Origin: Orthonyx spaldingii
Lineage: Eukaryota; Chordata; Aves; Passeriformes; Orthonychidae
Assembly (NCBI GenBank): GCA_013397795.1
Contig: VZTJ01003847.1
Coordinates: 769,905 to 833,904 of the forward strand
Direction: 5' to 3'
Length of the DNA stretch: 64,000 nucleotides
In this document: piece after piece, positions 47,601 through 59,600 of the stretch
Layout of the letters: each line of letters starts with the position of its first letter
How positions within the stretch are numbered: the first letter of the stretch is position 1
Translations under genes and position numbers: made by a program
The notes under the pieces: model-generated
Seen by the model: the letters and a program-made list of their open reading frames with translations, nothing else
What the model was told of the DNA's origin: nothing
The model's database searches: none

Positions 47601-50600
47601 TAATTAGTATCTTCATTTCCTGTCTAGAGCTTCATTATCAGTGCAGCAAATTCACCCCCAGTAATAGCTTCTAGTACTTAATGATGCCATTATTCTTAAT
47701 GATACTGTTTTTAGCTACAAAAGGAGTAATTACAGTTCACTTCTGCAGAAAATGGAAGGGAAAAATGTTTTGATTTCTCCTGTCGTTTTGTTTTTAGGAC
47801 ACATTCAGCTAACGTATTTTAGCAGGTGGAGAGAGGTTGAAGATTCCTGTGACAACGATGCCATAGAGAGAATGTACTGTGCCCCAGGTTAGAGCAATCA
47901 CCTACAATGTTTCACTTGGAAAGTAGATTAGCAGCTTTCATTTTCTCATAGAGTCTCTGTAGCATAGAGCTTGAGATCATGCAATATCTGAGTTTTCTTT
48001 GCTTCTTTTCCTTAATGTCTTAAAAAGCTACAGGGCTCCTAACTGCTTTATTGTTGAACTGTGGTGGTGTTTGTTATGTCATTTCCATAATGTGTAATTG
48101 TACTGAATGTCTTGTTTAAGCAAGTTAGGAATGTTCTGTTTTCTTGCAGTTATTTCCTGTGTATGAGTACGTCTTGGTAACTGAAAAGAGCAAATGAGAC
48201 TGAAAAGGTGGCACTAAGACCCTTAAAAATACAAAAATTTATACATACAAAGGACATGGGTGGTGGGGGGAGAACCACAGAGGTTTGAAATATACAACCC
48301 TAATAGGCTCAGAGATGCTTCTGACATTTTTGATGAGCTACTGTGGCCTTTGAAATAGTTTAGAGAGCTCTTCTCTTAGAACCGCTTTCATCAATCATGA
48401 GGGTGATAAAATCAATATCTCTTGGGTTTTTATAGCAAGGATGGCACTTGAAACTGAGCACTCCCTCTTTTCCTTTTTCCAATTTACTTTCTGCTAATAT
48501 AGTGGTCTGTGATTTTTGGCAGTGCCAGCCAAAAATCAGGTGTTTCACATACAGCTTCACATTTTAAAAATTTCATAGCTAGCTTATGAAAACTTAGTTT
48601 AGTGTTGAAATTGCTATGTTTTTTTTCTGACTTTGAAATGCCAGCATAACTTTCTGCTGAGTGCGTGGTCTGGCCAGGCATTGCAACTTGGCATGCAGGT
48701 AGTCCTCAAGCTCACCATCTGCAAATGTGCTCAGAAAGATTTAGAATAAAAGTTACCAGCAATGGAAGTTCTGAATTTAGTTTGGCATCAAGGGTTTCTT
48801 CTGTGTTTTTGTTCTGCAAGTGAAATGCAGTAAGGAGCTGTCTCTGAATAAAGGTGGCGGGGTCTCAGCAAATTTTGAATGTTAGCTTCTTGAGATAAAT
48901 ATAAAATAAAATCTTTTCTACCCAGGTGCAAGTCAAAAGGGCAAGTATTACAGAAAATAATTCTTTTCACCTATCAAAGTAAATCCAACACCTTTGTTCT
49001 ACCCTCATGCTTCTTTTATTCAAGAACAAGATAATTGGGGAATCCCAGCAATTATTGTGTTTGTTAAATAGATGGTTGTCCTGGCTGCCATCATGTGTGA
49101 CAACCTGTTAGAGAGAGGTGTTTTCCTGCCTCCCTAACCCAGCCTCTAACAAAGTGCTCCCCAGTTGAGTTGTAGCAAAGATGGAAGTGCAGCCTTTTCC
49201 CACCCTGTCATCATTAATGAGCTGTGAAAGTCAAAGCTTAATTTTTCTGTACTTTAATGAGGATCCAAAGAGAGGCTTTTTTTGCCCCCTAAGCCCCAAC
49301 CAGCCAACTCCTGCAGTAATTAAGTGTTTAGGGAGCAGTTGAAATAATATTTAGAAGTCCCCGAATGCAAGAATAAAGTTTTCCACACCGTCATTATTTC
49401 CACCTCACAGCACAGGTGTGGTACCCATCCGGGCTTTTCTTGGTGAAGTTGCCCTCCCCTCTGCTGTCCTCTTTGCCCTACCCCAGGCTGCATTTGCTTT
49501 GTGTGTCTGCAAATGGTGAGCTACAAGGTGAAGATTTGCAAATGCAAATATTAGATATATTCAAGGTGGATGAATTGGCACTGCTCTATGATTCTTGCCT
49601 TTCGTATTTCTTGATCTTAATGTTATGTCTGTGAAGCATGCTTGTACTTTAGTGTAGCTGTTACATGTTAATTTTTAGGTAGGAGAGTAATACTTGGTAT
49701 AACTTAGCAGCACGAAATATATTTTGGAGTCAAGTGCCATTCTGTTACGAGGAATGATTCAGTAATGGTGTGTTGCTGAGTCCAAAGCAGCTTTCTTAGG
49801 GCTACTCCTGCTGATGAATGTTGCTTTAGAACTTTTGACCAATTGTAAAAAAAATAATCATGTTAATAGGCTTTTTCTATGTTCCAGTATTACAGGGGGA
49901 AAAAAAGCTCCATTTGGATGACTTTTTTTTCATTTTGAGGAGTGTACCATGTCCCTGGAACCCCTTTATCATGAAAGCGTTGCTCCTCAAGCTGCTTCTT
50001 GGAATAAGGATTTTGAAATTATGTTTGTGTTTCAGTTCAGTACACTAGGAACAAATTTTGGGGTTGTGATATTAAAGTTGCTTTTGAATTTAAGTGTTTC
50101 TCACAATTTGTTTTTTTTTGTGCTGAAAGAAGTGCTGTAGTTTTGTAGAGGTGAACAATTATCATCACAAATTTTTATCAGGTCTTATGATTTCTTACCA
50201 TAATAAAACACCGAGTCTAAAATAAGTGACTCAAAGTGAGTCTTTATCTTGTTTTGAATTTTCCCAGTGTTTTCAGGGTTATGTGCTGTGTTGTCCTTCC
50301 TCTGGGTAGTCAGCCTTCCCTCTCCTTTTCTCTCCTGGCTGAAGGATGCAGTGAAACTTGGCTTGTAAAATTTTGTGTTTAGCTTGCTGTGTGTTTTTAA
50401 CAGAGTTCGAGATAGAATAGATTTGGATATGATAACTTGTATGCTACCTGATTTCAACAATTTGGTATTTAAATAAGTGCACTCTTTTAAAGTAATCAAG
50501 AAAGGGAAGATGTCTTTATCAATAAACATTGCTTTTTAGGGTTTGCTATCGGAGACTGAGAACAGGTGATGAGTCTAGGGCTGCAGTTCTTTTTCTGCAC

Positions 50601-53600
50601 TGGTTTTTGAGGAGCAAATTTTGGAGGCAGAAAAAAGAGAGGATGAATGTGAAATTTAAACAGATTGCAGGATATATTCAGTTTAAAATAGGTAGGAAAG
50701 GGTATTGCAGAGTTGTGTGAAAATTTTAAGCATATTTAAAACAGTTGTACCTTTTCAACTGATGAGGTTGCAGATGTTGCTTTTCTACAGTGTAAATTAT
50801 AAAGTGATTTGCAGTGAAGTGCATGAAGATGTATTTAAATCTTAAGTCGTTTTATTTGTTGAAGAAAAACACGAAGTCAAAATTCTAGAATTTATATATT
50901 GAGAACTAATTACTGGACAGGCGAGGGAAAAGTAATGTATTAGTGTGGAAGCTTTTCAGAGCCAAGGGAGAATAGAGGTGCACCTATGTGGAACTTGCTT
51001 GCAGGATCTAGAGTTTTGTGTTTAAGGCTTTCTGTACACCAGAGTGTAACCTTGCATTTCAGGTAAAGCAAGGCAGTGTTAGTACAGAAACAGTGATCAG
51101 ATCCCCGTCCTGGTGAAGCGCAGGGACTCACTCAGCTCTTCGTGTCCTACGAAAAGTGGAGAGAGGCAATTTGACTGCATATGTCAAAAAGACATTATGC
51201 AGTGCATGTATAAAATAACAGAACAACTGCAGCCATTATAAATGCAGAAGTGTCAAAAAAATGAGGCAAGGGAATAGTTTAGAAAGCTGCATCCCGTTCC
51301 CTGCGAGCGGTATAATTAGTTTTGTATGAAATAGCAATTGTCACTTTACATCGTGCGTAAGTTATGAGCAGGGCTGCATCTGTTGCAAGAGTGGCACTTC
51401 CCCACTGCCGACGGGAGGTGGCATTGTACCATTAATGGATGTGGCTGTCGCACTGGCTGCCCCTAATTTGCTTAACTTCTCCTCAGAACTGGATACGGAA
51501 GATGCGGCTCATTGGTAACGATTTGCACATCAAGAATTGTACTCGCAGGCTCAGAGTTGTGGTGTGTTACGGTGCTGTTGAATCTGTTGGTATGGCTGGG
51601 TAACTCTTTACTTCTGTGTAGTTCTGCTCAGTTTAAAAAAACAAAAGTTCCTGCCGAACCAACTCCGGCACCAACAAAGCTGTCTGCAGATGCTTCAAAG
51701 TAGTGCCTGTGCTATACTTTGATTAATGGCCAAACTAAATCTTTACTGTTCACCTACGATAAGTCAAATGTTGTTTCTCTAATTCACAAGGCAAGCATTG
51801 CATTATAAATCATACCATATAAATTCAACACCACTTCAAGTAAAACTGTGGGGGTTTTGGCCAAGAATAACCTATTTGGTTTTAAAGAAGAAATTAAGCA
51901 CTTGTAACTGAGAATTTCTGCTTTGTTAATATGGCTGAGGTGACTATTGTGAGGTTTGTTTGTTTTGTTTCCTTTAACTTTCCTCCTCTTTATAGTAATT
52001 TTGTTTTCTGAACATTTCAAAGTGTGCTAAGCAGCTGATGTCTGAATAGAAAGTTATTAGCAGATCAGATGAGAATGATTCACTTCTGTTTAAACAGCCC
52101 TTTGCTCCCCATGCCCCCTGAGAACTCTTATCACATATTTGTCCAAAAAATCCCCACAAAAACTAACAAAAAATCCCTTGCTTTATCCACCTGCCTGGTG
52201 GCTGATAGTATCAGCAATGTATCTCTTTATCTCTTGGTTAATGTGCCTTGGTATTCTGAAGGGGGGAAAATTCCAGTAACAGATTCAATTTACATGGACA
52301 GAAACTTGAGCAAATGCCAGCCTAGCAGGGGGGCCATTATTCTGCTCTATAAATAAGTTTAAAAAAGCAACACACACACACAAACCTGTGAATCAACATG
52401 TTTTGGTCTAATTGAGGGAAAAGCAAGATAGATGAATTTTGAAATGCAAATTATCACCTTCTGTTATTTTAAGTGTTGGTTTTGCCAACATTGTGATCTT
52501 AAATGTAAAAAGTTGTTAACTTTTAAATACAGTAATAATTGTATTCCATTCTTGACAGTCACAATTTTTAAAATCAAATTGGTAACTTTTTTAAAAAAAC
52601 CCCTCTTCTCAGTATGCTTAATACCTGTGAGAAAGACAGAATTGTCTACAGGCATAGCCTAGTCAAGGCTGTCTTCAGCTAAAACAGATTTAAGTTGAGG
52701 ATTTTCTCATGAAGAGAAATCTATAAGGTACTTTTTCTGTCTAACCTGTGAAGTGTCATGTTGTAGAAGCAGCTTGCTGGCCTGACATCTTGTGTAAATA
52801 TGATGTGTGAATGAGATGTTTTATTTACACTCCCCGAGTTCTTGTTCCAGCAGCGGGGGATGCATTTGTGTTGCATCCCTGTAGTGTTTTTGGAGGATGA
52901 GGTTTCAGAACGGGGCTGCATTTAGAGTCTTTTTTCTTTCTTGTTTAAACAACAAGTTTTCACCAGACAGTGTTTACTAAAAACTGGAGATTTGCTGCTT
53001 GAGATCCTAAAGCCAAAGGGAGCTTAGCTTCATAAAAAATGTAAGTAGGAAACTGGCCATCAGTAATGCATCATATTATTCTGATGCTTTCATAAGCTAT
53101 GTGCTATAATCAAGCCTTATTTACACAAACTAGCCTTCACAGAAACCTACATAAATATATGATAAATTTGGTGTTATGTAACCTGCTGTTACTTGTATAC
53201 AGTGCAAAACCTAAGCGAAAAGAAGGCTTTGTGTGTAAAGGATATTGTTCAAAAAAAAAAAAATAAAACCAGAAATATTTCAATGTGCAACCTGATTTTT
53301 GTACTCCCAGATGAAGATGTCACTTCTGCTCTTAAACAATTGAAAATACAGATGCAGAGTGCAGCTGATCACCTAAAATGTATGGCATGAAAATAAAAAT
53401 TGCTAGTTGATATTATTAGCCTGCATGCTATAATTTTATTTACTGAATAAGGAGAAAGATTATTTGTCTCTGTTTACCAAATAGACATTTGATGCTAGAA
53501 AAACCTGCATGTTATTTGTGTATGTGTTTTTCACTAGAAGTTTGCAGGCACTCATTAAATCTGCTATTCTGTATTATAGTAATTTAATTTGAATAGATTG

Positions 53601-56600
53601 TTTAAGAAGCAAAATAACTGTGGTAGATTAAAGTGCTGTTGACCCTGAGAGGTGTCGAGGGGTGGGCTGATATGGTGGTTATAGTGTAAGACTGGACTTC
53701 CTGCTTTTTATCTCTGATTCTGTCCTAGATTTTTGTGTGACAGTAATGTCTCAGAATTATCCTAAAAAGAAAAGAAAAAATCTGGATAGGTGAAGGAGCT
53801 TTGGGCATCAAAATCAGAAGGATGGGCTAGCTTGATTTGCAAAACCTTGGCAATAGGAAACAGAATTAAACATGAACATGAAAAATACGTGGCTGGTGTG
53901 AATAAGGTCTGGAGGTGCAGAAAAAGTACTGCTTCTTGTGAGGCTGGGAGTAAGAGTTTTACAACAACAATTTGGAGTGGGACAGCTCTCTAAAGACCCC
54001 TGAGTGTCCCACAGAAAGCAATGACAACTGACTGCTCTCAGAATAGCAAAATGCCATGAACTTGGAGTAGGTAATTGAAAGCATTGGTTTGGGGAGAGAA
54101 TCAGGTATTTTCTGAAAAGAATCTAATCTCATTTGCACTCAGGCTTGTTGTAAGTGCGCTACATGTCTCAGGTGAAGTACATGGTCTTGTGGTTTTTCTT
54201 AGATTCTGTAACTAGAATAAACAGTAAGATGTACCCAAGCTGTTGATTTGTAAAAACCTGATGTTTTAGTCTGGCTGTCATAAAAGCCAGTTGTTAACTC
54301 CAGAAGAAACTGTACTTTACCTCTGTTTATTTATGTCTATTAGGGTTATTAATATTAATATATTAATACTACAGATGGGGCTAAAACTTGAAGATAGTAT
54401 ACAAAATGCCTTGTGAAAATAAATGGAGCTAACTATGAGGTTAATTAATATTTGCTTTGTTTTGATAACAGAACAGTAATAAAACTCTATTGCTTTTGTC
54501 ACATGATTATTTAGAGGAAGTTTTGATTCCTTGGGCTGCTAATAGAAAGAAAGAACACAGTTCCCTCTACTATTTTTTCTTTTTTTCTTTTTTTTCCGAA
54601 GAGGAACATAGATGCTCATATGTTTTTGAATAATTTTTAAATGAAATTTCCTGTTTTCATACTCCATTTGATCTTAGCAAATGTTCATTGGACTTGCCTC
54701 ACTACTTTATTGTTTAAAGACCATGATAAACTTCTTGTACTTAAATATAGATGGTTCAATACTGTGCTTTATAAATTGCTGAAGCATTTTAGGCAAAGCA
54801 TTATGGCCAGATTGCTTGTGGGATAGTTTATTTAGTGACTGTATCTTATGGTATCTTGGCTGACTGAGTCCGATGAGAGCGAATTAGGTTGGAGTTATTT
54901 TATTTGATTCTCTTCAAATGTTTCTTTACATATATAGACACGAAAATATGATAAAACAGTAATCTTTTAAAATTAAATGAGTGTAAGGTAAATAGAATTT
55001 CCAAAGTGTTTCTAATGGTTTTTCATGCAATGTTTATCTTAATGGCCACAGAAGAGGAAAACATTGTGTTTCTTTTCAGGATGTTGAACAAGTCCAATTC
55101 GCCATGAACAGTTTCAGACACTTGATGGTAGTTCTGATGGGCCCCCTTGTTTTCTTACCAGTGCAGAAATGGTACTTGAAAGTACACTGTTTCTGCCTGG
55201 AGTGTGGGGTAAGGGAAGGGGCCTCCTCAGGTTTTGAAATTCTTATCATTCCACACTTCTTAATTCCAATAAACCATCTCAGTGCAAAGCCTCTCCTGAC
55301 TCCTAGGTGTCTGGGGAAGCACTACATCCACCTAGAGCCAGTTCTCCTGTAAGCTGACTTGAAATGCATTTTTTTTTTTTAATATTACAGTTTGTTCTAC
55401 AAAATTTTTGGTAAAGTTTTGTGTTTTGGTGATTCACAAGGCATTTGGCCTGAGTTGCACAGTGAATGTCTAAGTCCTTCTTTAAGCCTGGCTTCTTTTG
55501 TCTTAACTAGTGTTTGTGTGTGCTGGTCATGAGACTTTATTGTCAGCCCTGGAGGAAGCTGTTTTTGGAAGAAAATGTGGCAGGTGTGGTAGTCAAAGCC
55601 TTTGAAATCTTTCAGCATGAAGAGTATATTTCAAGTTAAGGTGCTGTAGAAAGAATAAGAAAATGAGCCTTGGTTTACCATCAATAGCTTTATTGAGAAT
55701 GTGTGTTCAGGAGAAATGCAGTTCTGCTTTTTACTTCTGAACTGGCACTTCTGTTTAAAATACAGACTGTTGCCAGCTATGTATCCCTTATCAGGAAGTA
55801 AGGTATTGCTGTGTATAATGCAAATATTGAGATAAGTATGGAAACCATAAAGCAATGGCCTTTCAGTTGAGACCAGCTGCTCTGGAAGGAGGACAGTGCA
55901 GGGTAGTGAAGGTGTTTACCTGCACCATCTGTCTCTGTCTAAACCTGACAGCATTTTACAAAGCTCCTTCCCTTCAGTTATCCCGGTGGCTGCTGTTGGA
56001 AGTGCTTTGTGCAGGAATTTAGCATTGCTGTTGACTTGTGCTACTTGGTGCTGGATGTCATGGCCATGCTTTGGGAAGAGAGAAAGAGGAAAGCTCTCCT
56101 TTTAACGAAATTGCAGTAAAGTTGGAAGAGCTATTGACTTTTTTTCACCCTACTTTATTATTTCTCTGATTTTCTGTTTGAGGGTGATATGAATGTTTTT
56201 TTCTGCAAATGTTCTGCTAGTCCTGGAAGCACCAACACCGTGTACGTGTGTACACATGTTTATTTTTGTACAAATCAGGTAAGGTCCTTGATTTCAAGGT
56301 TCATGAAGGAAAGATTTGGCACAAATATCCCCATGTTATTCACTTAAGCTTATGTGTCACTACCATTTATTGTCTAAATTACTTTGCTGATGGATTGAGA
56401 TGAAAATGTTTTCTTAGTGAAGGCAGATATTGTAGTTCAGATTTATTGCAATATTGAAGCTTTAAAAAAAGCATATGCCCTGTGTGGTGTATTACATTAG
56501 CCAGCTACTGTGTGTCCCTCAAAAGCACTTCATAATCTACAGTTTCTAAATTTTCCCATGATGTTTAGTCAAGATAAAATGCAGTAATATTGATGTGGTA

Positions 56601-59600
56601 TCCTGTACTTATTATGATCAGTATATTGCATCAGAAGTCACATGGCCTGTTAGGAGTAAGGAAATGTAAACAACACATGTTTATTTGTAATATACACACT
56701 GATTTTTTCTTTTCCTTTTTTTTCAAGGAAAACATTTATTTTAAGCTGAAATAAGGAAATTTTGGAACATAGGGAAAGCACCAGGAAAGCAGACATTGCA
56801 TAATAGGAAAAAAGTTGAGCTAAAATTTAGTTTTTGTAAAAAGGGGGACTCAGGTGTTGCCCTCAGCTGAGTTTTCCATTTTCTGTTCTATGTTGGTTCA
56901 GATGACTTGTCATGCAGTTTCTGCTTGTGCATGAGAACCCAGGCAGAGCCCTTCAGCCCTGGGAGAAATCTGTGGTACTTGACTGTTCTTAATTTATTCC
57001 ATTCGTGTCATTTTGGTCATGGTCAAAAGTGGATGGAAGTGTTCAGTGCTGCTCTTGTCAGAGAACAGCAGTGACATTTGTTTTGGCTTGGCATATATTG
57101 AATGTATTCTTACAATTGAAAATATGAGCTTGGATTTTGAAGAAGTGGACTCTGGTTTGCTTTTTGTCTATTATTCTATATATGTCCATTTTCTTCATCA
57201 GTGCTACTTCCTGTAATGAACAGTTCCATGCAAGAAGGCAGAGTAACTCTGGTTCTTCAGTGAACTGGATCAGCATCTCTGACTGCCACCATAAAAGGAA
57301 ATAATACCAAAACTGAGAAAAAACCCATTTTTTGGGTAGAATTTCTTTTCCCTGTGCTCTGAATGATGGGGTTTTTTTCCCCACATTTAGGTAAATTTTT
57401 TTTCTGTTGGGCTGTAGTCATGAGGCCCATTCCCACTGAATGTTTTCGGGAATAATGGATTATTTCCTTTTGAGGTATTATTCTAAAATTTAAGGTGTGT
57501 CAATATGAGATAGTTAATGGTAGTATGGGAACTGAAAATGTAGTAGTCAATTTTAATAATTCTTTGCTGAATTTGGCTTTGCTGTCCTTATTCTGTAATA
57601 AGTGTGTAACTTAATTTAAAAATAAAAATCTTTACTTGTTGGGAAGAAAGCACCATTGAACTGAAAAGGCATTTCCATTTAGTAGGTTTCACTGAGAAAT
57701 GCTGTGATAACCTTTCACCATTTGGTTTGTGTGGAAAGGCCCAACTTTGGTGTTTTTAAAGGACAGTTACCTAGAAGGTCTGCCTTTCTGAAGGGCTTTA
57801 AAATTAAATTGCAAGAACGAATTTGATTTTTACACACATTTTCTCAATTTACCATAATTTCAGCTTCATCTGGGTGCTTGCATGGGATCTTAAAACATTT
57901 TAAAAATGCATGTAATTATGCTGATACAGTTCTTCATGTGGTTGCTGTTACATCTTTGTAACAGTTTCTTGGTGCTGATAAGAGTATCCCTCTGTAAGGA
58001 GTGAAATAAATTCTGATGTGTGGCAGCCTTATAGTGATGTATCGGTCGTTCAAAGGCCATTAAGTGCAGTAAACTTTTCACTGTGAGGGATGTCCTACCT
58101 AAAGAAACAATGTCTGAGCCATCCTTCCTTGTTGCTTGTGCAAGAGCAGTCTCAGCTTAATTCTGTGAGGTGCTGAGCCTCTTCCAGCTGGTGTGGGAGT
58201 CCTCTGCACATCCCCGAGCTCAGCGTGGCTGTGCTTCCCTGCCTCTGGAGAGCTCTGGGGTGATGCCTTCCTCTCCCTGACCCTGGGTTGTGACTCATCT
58301 GGAGCTCTCCTTGGCCATGCTCATGCTAAGCTCCATAAAATGATGAGTAGGATTTTTTCACCCAAGTGGCAATGCTTTTCACAGCAACAGCTATGTGACT
58401 GTATGGTAATTGTTGTCCTCTGCTGGGGAGCTGGTGTGGCTTTTGCCACCAAAGCTATTTTAGTGCAGCTTCTGCATTTTTTTGACAGTCAAAATGAAGA
58501 TTTCATCTTCATTGCAATCTGGTTTTCTGCCTGTTTCAGAGCAGACAGCGTGGTGTGTTTGTATTTAATATTTTTTGTAGTTTAAAGCCTGAGTCAGTGA
58601 AGGCCAAGTTTACTGCATGCATCATGCTACTGAATAGGTGTGTGTACAAGGCCAGGAACTGTCACTCCCATCTCTCCTCCCTGCTGTCCCTTGTGCCTGT
58701 GCAGCAATAGCAGTGTTGGGTTGGATGCAAGGGGAAACAATGTAGCAATGTACAGTTTGGGCTGGGCTGTATCAATTCGCAGGTACTGGCTGTGCTTGTG
58801 CTGTGGGAAGTGGATTTAATATCTCTATATGAGACCATTGTGAAAAGCCTCCCATGGTGATCCCAGTAAAGGGTGTGGGTTAGTCATGAGACAAATCCTG
58901 CCCTCTAAGACAAAACTAAGGCATGCAGTAGACTGCTGCACCCTCCCTTCTGCTGCTTTTATGGGGTGCTTCAGGCCGCTCTGGTCTGTCCAGCTCTTTT
59001 GGCCAGGGTAAATTCTCTAAATATGTTTTGCTTTACTGTCTGTCACTGTCCAGTTTTGTGCAGTATAGAAGAATCATAACTCTAATGCCTACAAGTCTTG
59101 AAAGTGCCTATGTATGCATGGAAAAGACAAATTATGCATGAAATGTATGGTGTTGCTGTGTTTGAACAATGCAATCTGTAGGTGGCTAAAAGGCTAACTA
59201 AATTGCAGGCATAATGAAAGCTCTGTGGTATTTAGTATATGTTCTGTCAGCATTAAACAGTCACCTTGTAAATATATGTTAATTTTGAAGGTGTAACTGA
59301 CCTTTTTAATATTAATTGAAATGTCTCATGTTTAGAGGTTGGTGCTATCCTAGAAGAGACAGAAGCCTGTGACTGGTGGAGCCTGGGTGCCATTCTTTTT
59401 GAACTCCTCGCTGGGAAGGTAGGGCTGGGGACAAGTGACTCAATAAAAGTGACTTCTCGGCCAGTAGTTTCTCACCAGTGGTGTGACCAGTTGTGATTCT
59501 ATTGATTGTCTTTCTCAGATGAGCACTCTCAATTTGCTTTGTCTGCATGGGACCAAAAAAACAAAACATGATCAGCGTTCAGCAGAACAACTTAATAAGC

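Larger units (their letters stand above)
47888..59335 (+). other. RPS6KC1 intron (about 11.4 kb), phase 1
   Basis: It contains blocks at about 48960-49430 and 51170-51500 that look like conserved non-coding sequence, a CA run at 52371-52382, a 13-nt poly-A at 53251-53263, and an exon-like segment with acceptor, 26-codon frame, stop and AATAAA at 53311-53397. T-rich low complexity lies at about 54573-54596. Open stretches of about 110 codons on the minus strand (50185-50529, 57058-57384) have no recognisable product. Confidence 0.85.
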
